From Saprospiraceae bacterium (GTDB lineage Bacteria; Bacteroidota; Bacteroidia; Chitinophagales; Saprospiraceae): 10,061 bases of DNA. The notes beneath the pieces were generated by a model. The model made no database searches. It saw nothing but the letters and a program-made list of their open reading frames with translations, and was not told the DNA's origin. Position numbers and translations under genes: made by a program. Below, one piece after another: positions 6,699 through 10,061 of this stretch (positions within the stretch are counted from its first letter, which is position 1; every line of letters starts with the position of its first letter). Location: contig JAGQWW010000066.1 in the NCBI GenBank assembly GCA_020436955.1, positions 1-10,061 of the forward strand, written 5' to 3'.

Positions 6699-7640
6699 CT
6701 ATACCACGCTCGCCATGGCATCGCGTTTCACCTCTACTACAATACGAACCCCGTTTCTATCAGACTCATCACGAACATCAGAAATACCTTCAATTTTCTT
6801 TTCATTGACCAGGTCTGCAATTTTAACCATCAACATGGCTTTGTTAACCTGGAAAGGTATTTCAGTTACGATGATGGTCTCCTTGCCGTTTGCTTCCGTT
6901 TCGATTTCTGCTTTACCACGAACCACAACTCGTCCTCGACCAGTTTCAAACGCCTCTTTCACCCCTGACATTCCATAAATAATACCACCGGTAGGGAAAT
7001 CCGGAGCTTTTACATGCTCCATAAGTTCAGTTGTGGTAATAGCAGGATTGTCAATAAAAGCCATGATTCCGTTACATACCTCGGTGAGGTTGTGCGGAAG
7101 CATGTTGGTCGCCATACCTACGGCGATACCCGAAGCACCATTAACCAAAAGGTTGGGCAATTTGGTTGGTAAAACAGTAGGTTCTTTTAGGGAGTCGTCA
7201 AAGTTCAATTGAAAATCGACAGTATCCTTATTAATATCAGCTAAAAGTTCTTCTGCTATTTTTGTTAACCTTGCTTCCGTATAACGCATTGCCGCAGGGC
7301 TATCACCGTCCATTGAGCCGAAGTTACCTTGTCCATCCACTAAAGGATATCGAAGGGACCAGTCCTGGGCCATACGCACCATGGTGTCATAAACAGATGA
7401 GTCACCATGTGGGTGATACTTACCTAACACCTCTCCTACTATCCTTGCAGACTTCTTATGGGATTTACCAAAAGTAAGGCCCATGTCATGCATTCCGTAC
7501 AAAACTCTCCGGTGAACCGGTTTCAACCCATCTCTTACATCTGGAAGTGCACGAGCCACAATTACCGACATCGAATAATCGATGTAGGCAGATTTCATTT
7601 CTTCCTCTATGTTAATGGGGATTATTCTAGAATCCGACAT
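6699..7640 (-). CDS. gyrA: GyrA N-terminal part (breakage-reunion domain)
   Basis: The first open piece of gyrA, 313 aa ending at TAG. It carries the winged-helix cleavage domain and part of the tower. The DNA-cleaving tyrosine is Tyr120 in AAMRYTEARL, equivalent to E. coli Tyr122. The quinolone-resistance region reads HPHGDSSVYD; Ser81 and Asp85 match the wild-type E. coli Ser83 and Asp87, so no classic target-site resistance change is present. The start MSDSRIIPINIEEEMKSAYIDYSMSVIV is typical for the family, and the ATG at 7640 is clear. Alone, this piece lacks the coiled-coil C-gate and the DNA-wrapping domain, and would not be expected to give working gyrase. It is divergent from yidC across a 334-bp gap. 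Confidence 0.9.
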   Translation of the reverse strand: MSDSRIIPINIEEEMKSAYIDYSMSVIVARALPDVRDGLKPVHRRVLYGMHDMGLTFGKSHKKSARIVGEVLGKYHPHGDSSVYDTMVRMAQDWSLRYPLVDGQGNFGSMDGDSPAAMRYTEARLTKIAEELLADINKDTVDFQLNFDDSLKEPTVLPTKLPNLLVNGASGIAVGMATNMLPHNLTEVCNGIMAFIDNPAITTTELMEHVKAPDFPTGGIIYGMSGVKEAFETGRGRVVVRGKAEIETEANGKETIIVTEIPFQVNKAMLMVKIADLVNEKKIEGISDVRDESDRNGVRIVVEVKRDAMASVV

Positions 7641-7701
7641 GCAATATTTATTGGTTATTAGAATTCAAAAAGCTGTTTTCAACACCCTTTTGATTGACCC
7701 G

Positions 7702-7709
7702 CAAATTTA
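7702..7709 (-). promoter_or_regulatory. Possible gyrA -7 element (TAAATTTG)
   Basis: On the minus strand this reads TAAATTTG, matching the Bacteroidota -7 consensus TAnnTTTG, and lies about 60 nt upstream of the gyrA ATG. I see no good TTTG -33 partner at the usual distance, so this rests on an 8-base match alone in AT-rich DNA. Confidence 0.35.
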
Positions 7710-7823
7710 GAAAAAACCAATGGGGATTTATGTACGAAATGGGTGCGGAGTTTTCCACATTTGACAATTTTTTGATAAGTATGCCTGATTTAGAAAATAA
7801 TAAATTCAAAGGGGTACTATGTC

Positions 7824-7852
7824 TTTGTAAAATAATCAAAATTGTACCTTTG
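7824..7852 (+). promoter_or_regulatory. yidC promoter (Bacteroidota sigma-A type)
   Basis: TTTG at 7824-7827 and TACCTTTG at 7845-7852 are separated by 17 nt. This is the -33/-7 arrangement (TTTG and TAnnTTTG) established for the primary sigma factor of Bacteroides and Flavobacterium. Transcription should start a few bases after 7852, giving a yidC leader of roughly 115 nt. Both boxes match fully, and the location upstream of a plus-strand gene supports it. Confidence 0.75.
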
Positions 7853-7874
7853 CGCCGCTTTTGGATTTTGACGC

Positions 7875-7958
7875 CCTTTCATAGTTGAAAGGTGGTAGTT
7901 GGTCCAAACTTATTTATAGCTGATCAATCATTCATAATATTTGCTTCCTTTAAAGGAA
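7875..7958 (+). promoter_or_regulatory. yidC 5' leader with hairpin and palindrome
   Basis: The inferred leader of yidC contains a 7-bp stem with a 4-nt loop (CCTTTCA/TGAAAGG, 7875-7881 and 7886-7892) and a perfect 14-bp palindrome, TTCCTTTAAAGGAA (7945-7958), ending 16 nt before the ATG. The palindrome could fold in the RNA next to the start codon or be a protein-binding site on DNA; the sequence cannot decide. It does not match any riboswitch class I know. Confidence 0.4.
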
Positions 7959-7974
7959 TAATAGAAATAAATAC

Positions 7975-9840
7975 ATGGATCGTAATACAGTAATTGGGGT
8001 AACACTCATCTTGGGGATTCTGCTGGTATGGCAATATTTTTCTGCTCCTTCTGCCGAAACTATTGAAGCGGAAAGAAGAATTCAGGATTCCATCGCAAGA
8101 GTTGAGTTTGTAGCGGATAGCTTGAATCAGGTTGCCATGAATGCCGACAAGGCCATGGATAGCGATACAACTGCTGCAAATGAGCAAGATTCTATCCTAA
8201 CGCAAAAGCTTAGTGGCCAGTTTGGACCATTTGCCGCTGCAGCAAAAGGAGTTGAACATACTTACAAGTTGGAAAACGACTTAATGACCGTTGAGATTTC
8301 CAACAAAGGGGGCCGTATTAAGTCGGTAACCTTAAAAGAGCATTTTAAAGTTTTGGAAGATGAGGCAGGAAATCAGACTAAGGTGCCTTTAAAATTGCTT
8401 GAGGATAACAAAAACGAGTTTTCCTACACTATTCCGGTAGGTGGAGCTGCAGGCGGATTAGTCAAGACAGAGGACCTTTATTTTGAAGCAGAGCAGCAAG
8501 CAAATACCCTGGTCCTGAAAGCAAACGCCGGACCCGGACAATTTTTTGAGCAAAAATATAGCCTTGCAGATGGCAATTACCTTTTGGATTATGACATCCG
8601 GATGAAAGGTTTTGGCAATGAAACGGATAATACCAAAATAAAACTGCATTGGAAAAATTACCTTGATAAGCTGGAAATCAATTCCCAGTACGAAATGCGG
8701 TATAGTTCTGTCTACTATAAAGAGATTGAAAAGGACCCTGATTATTGTTCATGTACCGCTGATGATGAAGAATTAATCGAAAAGAGTCTGAAGTGGACTT
8801 CACACAGCAACCAGTTTTTCAACTCTACCCTGCTAGCAGACAAAAGTTTTGATAGTGGAGATTTTGAAACTGTAATGCTTGGTGAAGATGATGAAGACCT
8901 GAAGTTGTTGGAATCAAATCTGGTACTTGGACTGGAAGGCTCCAATCCATTTGAAATGTCCATGTATGTTGGACCAAATGAGTTTGAACGATTGAGAGCT
9001 ATTGGATACGATGCGGAAGATATTGTTCCATTTGGTTGGTCTATTTTCGGAACTATCAACAGATGGATAATACGTCCAATTTTTAGTTTCTTGTCTCAAT
9101 TTGTAGGTTCTGCTGGTATAGTAATTCTATTATTGACCTTTATTGTTAAAGGTGCGCTATATCCTCTGACCTATCGAATGATTTATTCTCAATCCAAAAT
9201 GGCTGCGTTGAAGCCTGAATTGGCAAAATTGAAGGATAAGTACAAAGATGATAGTCAGCAGGTGCAGGTAGAGACCATGAAAATGTACCGCGAATTTGGT
9301 GTGAATCCGCTTGGAGGTTGTTTGCCGGTCGTGTTGCAGATGCCGATATGGTTTGCATTATATCGCTTCTTCCCGGCCTCTATTGAGTTTAGACAAGTGA
9401 GTTTCCTTTGGGCTACGGATTTATCTTCTTACGATGTTTTTGCCCGTTTGCCTTTCGAAATCCCATTTTATGGTACGCACGTATCTATGTTCACCTTGAT
9501 TTGGGTAGTAACGACCATTATCTATACCTATTACAATTCAAAGTTGATGGATTACTCTGCTAATCCAATGATGAAATACATGCAGTTTGCTATGCCTGTG
9601 TTCTTCATTTTCTTTTTCAACAACTTTGCATCAGGTTTGACAGCTTATTTGGCATTTTCAAACATCTTGAATATCGCCCAGACACTTATAACTAAGAATG
9701 TAATTATCGATCAGGATAAAATTCTGGCAGAGCTACATAAAAATAAAGCTAAGCCTAAGAAGAAAAGTGCTTTCCAGGAAAGGTTGGAAGCAGCTATGCG
9801 CGAACAACAGAAAATTCAGGCCGACAAGAAGAAGAAATAG
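7975..9840 (+). CDS. yidC: Membrane protein insertase YidC
   Basis: YidC (621 aa) inserts and folds proteins in the inner membrane, alone or with SecYEG. The N-terminal anchor is MDRNTVIGVTLILGILLVW (residues 1-19). A linker and a large periplasmic beta domain (about 90-345) follow, then the conserved insertase core from about 360. Core marks: LLLTFIVKGALYPLTYRMIYSQSKMA (385-410), EFGVNPLGGCLPVVLQMPIWFALYRF (440-465), and paired helices with PVFFIFFFNNFASGLTAYLAFSN (541-563). E. coli Arg366, the positive charge in the hydrophilic groove, is Lys392 here, which keeps the charge. The tail is Lys-rich (KPKKKS, ADKKKK), fitting ribosome contact. The periplasmic domain has a CSC motif (258-260). 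It is longer than E. coli YidC (548 aa), as is usual in Bacteroidota. In many Bacteroidota, from memory, pyrG precedes yidC; here divergent gyrA does. The stop is TAG. No Shine-Dalgarno is present. Confidence 0.97.
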   Translation: MDRNTVIGVTLILGILLVWQYFSAPSAETIEAERRIQDSIARVEFVADSLNQVAMNADKAMDSDTTAANEQDSILTQKLSGQFGPFAAAAKGVEHTYKLENDLMTVEISNKGGRIKSVTLKEHFKVLEDEAGNQTKVPLKLLEDNKNEFSYTIPVGGAAGGLVKTEDLYFEAEQQANTLVLKANAGPGQFFEQKYSLADGNYLLDYDIRMKGFGNETDNTKIKLHWKNYLDKLEINSQYEMRYSSVYYKEIEKDPDYCSCTADDEELIEKSLKWTSHSNQFFNSTLLADKSFDSGDFETVMLGEDDEDLKLLESNLVLGLEGSNPFEMSMYVGPNEFERLRAIGYDAEDIVPFGWSIFGTINRWIIRPIFSFLSQFVGSAGIVILLLTFIVKGALYPLTYRMIYSQSKMAALKPELAKLKDKYKDDSQQVQVETMKMYREFGVNPLGGCLPVVLQMPIWFALYRFFPASIEFRQVSFLWATDLSSYDVFARLPFEIPFYGTHVSMFTLIWVVTTIIYTYYNSKLMDYSANPMMKYMQFAMPVFFIFFFNNFASGLTAYLAFSNILNIAQTLITKNVIIDQDKILAELHKNKAKPKKKSAFQERLEAAMREQQKIQADKKKK

Positions 9841-9844
9841 GAGT

Positions 9845-9875
9845 GGGATTTTTGGGATTGGGGGATTAAAGGATT
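9845..9875. repeat. GGGATT short direct repeats
   Basis: GGGATT occurs at 9845-9850, 9854-9859 and 9862-9867, with a near copy AGGATT at 9870-9875, within 31 bases just after the yidC stop. The spacing is 8-9 nt and the spacers are T- or A-rich. The four G runs could in principle stack, but the last has only two G. I take this as an intergenic simple repeat with no assigned role. Confidence 0.6.
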
Positions 9876-9877
9876 TT

Positions 9878-9935
9878 GTGCTGCGCACTTTTTTTCCTTC
9901 GGAAAATGGATTTTTTATTTGCTTCGCAATTTTTT
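9878..9935 (+). terminator. Serial tri-loop hairpins with T runs after yidC
   Basis: Three small perfect stems, each with a 3-nt loop, follow one another: GTGC-TGC-GCAC (9878-9888) then seven T; TTTTCC-TTC-GGAAAA (9892-9906); and TTGC-TTC-GCAA (9919-9929) then six T. Two are directly followed by T runs on the plus strand, the form of weak intrinsic terminators. The stems are short (4 to 6 bp), so efficient termination is uncertain. They lie 38-95 nt past the yidC stop. They may instead be pieces of a dispersed repeat. Confidence 0.45.
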
Positions 9936-9936
9936 G

Positions 9937-9973
9937 GAAGGGTTGGGTGGTCTTGTTGGCCGTTCAACCCTTC
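9937..9973 (+). terminator. 9-bp inverted repeat downstream of yidC
   Basis: GAAGGGTTG (9937-9945) pairs perfectly with CAACCCTTC (9965-9973) across a 19-nt loop, with possible G-U pairs extending both ends. It is the strongest stem after yidC and may be its terminator, or protect the 3' end of its mRNA. No clean T run follows, only TTGATTTTGTT, so an intrinsic terminator is not certain. The remaining bases to 10061 show nothing I can name. Confidence 0.4.
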
Positions 9974-10061
9974 TTGATTTTGTTAAGTTTCTCATTTATT
10001 GCAAGTGTCTTCCACGTTCATTAAAGACCAGAAACCATTACAAGTTATAAACTCTACTTAT

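Larger units (their letters stand above)
5001..7640 (-). pseudogene. gyrA: gyrA, DNA gyrase A, interrupted by in-frame TAG
   Basis: The whole gyrA locus spans 880 codons (879 positions plus TAA), close to the 875 aa of E. coli GyrA. Codon 314 is TAG (6701-6699), and the reading frame continues in register with no insertion or deletion. Immediately before the stop is VEVKRDAMASVV; after it, codons 315-333 read SHLYKYTPLQTSYGVNNVA, which is the expected conserved GyrA continuation. The equivalent E. coli stretch is EVVLNNLY, so the TAG replaces a Leu codon; TTG to TAG needs one change, at plus-strand base 6700. Because GyrA is normally essential, this is either a sequence error, a recent nonsense mutation, or a stop that is read through. 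The two open halves are described separately. I call it a pseudogene only in the formal sense: everything else is intact. Confidence 0.85.
7641..7974. other. Divergent intergenic region gyrA/yidC
   Basis: This 334-bp gap separates two divergently transcribed genes. It holds a strong Bacteroidota-type promoter for yidC, a possible -7 element for gyrA, and two small symmetric elements in the yidC leader, each listed separately. The stretch from about 7720 to 7820 is AT-rich and shows no gene. Short open frames on both strands here have no codon pattern or family resemblance and I do not call them. No tRNA or known riboswitch fold was recognised. Confidence 0.7.

Noticed and set aside
5001..7640. 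ParC (topoisomerase IV subunit A) as the alternative identity for the interrupted gene.
   Set aside because: The QSRGGRG GyrA box, the full beta-pinwheel and the length near 880 residues fit GyrA, not ParC.
7648..7888. Short open frames on both strands in the gyrA/yidC gap.
   Set aside because: They cover promoter elements and AT-rich DNA, overlap each other on opposite strands, and show no family resemblance.
9767..10024. An 85-codon plus-strand open frame overlapping the yidC end.
   Set aside because: It overlaps the real coding end of yidC in another frame and continues into repeat-rich intergenic DNA; the protein is low-complexity with no recognisable domain.
9841..10050. The yidC frame stays open for 69 codons after its TAG, ending at TAA 10048-10050, which could suggest TAG readthrough.
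   Set aside because: The translated extension is Trp/Phe/Cys-rich with no YidC resemblance, the protein already ends in a typical Lys-rich tail, and a second plus-strand frame is also open here. The stretch is T/G-rich and simply poor in stop codons.
1..10061. CRISPR arrays, insertion sequences, tRNA or rRNA genes, phage or defence genes.
   Set aside because: I found no regularly spaced repeats with spacers, transposase or terminal inverted repeats, cloverleaf or rRNA-like sequence, and every substantial gene is housekeeping, transport or an exported protein.

Overview
The window looks like chromosome of a member of the Bacteroidota, most likely a marine or free-living Cytophagia/Cytophagales-type organism; this is inferred, with no taxonomic search. 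The signs are AT-rich DNA, start codons without Shine-Dalgarno sequences, a textbook Bacteroidota promoter (TTTG, 17 nt, TAnnTTTG) ahead of yidC, a long YidC with a Lys in place of the groove Arg, a GyrA with an acidic tail, and signal peptides that end just before Gln.

Layout. Positions 59-3474 hold a tightly packed minus-strand cluster. In transcription order it is a small orphan lipoprotein, a TRAP small permease (DctQ), a TRAP large permease (DctM) and a DUF2279-type exported protein, separated by only 2, 3 and 9 nt. A perfect palindrome followed by a T run (3508-3541) separates this cluster from an exported TPR protein (3560-4888), which follows gyrA (5001-7640). A 334-bp divergent intergenic region (7641-7974) carries the gyrA and yidC start signals. 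yidC runs on the plus strand to 9840. The last 221 bases hold no gene but are full of short repeats and hairpins.

How the genes relate. gyrA and yidC are core housekeeping genes (DNA supercoiling; membrane protein insertion). The TPR protein is a probable periplasmic gyrA neighbour of unknown role. The TRAP permeases should form the membrane part of a sodium-driven uptake system, but no DctP binding protein is present in the window, so it must be encoded elsewhere or be replaced by something else.

The main anomaly is that gyrA, normally essential, is interrupted by one in-frame TAG (codon 314). The frame and sequence conservation continue perfectly on the other side. A base error, a recent nonsense mutation or suppression of the stop would each explain it. 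I found no convincing new defence, mobile or CRISPR system; most of the window is ordinary Bacteroidota chromosome.
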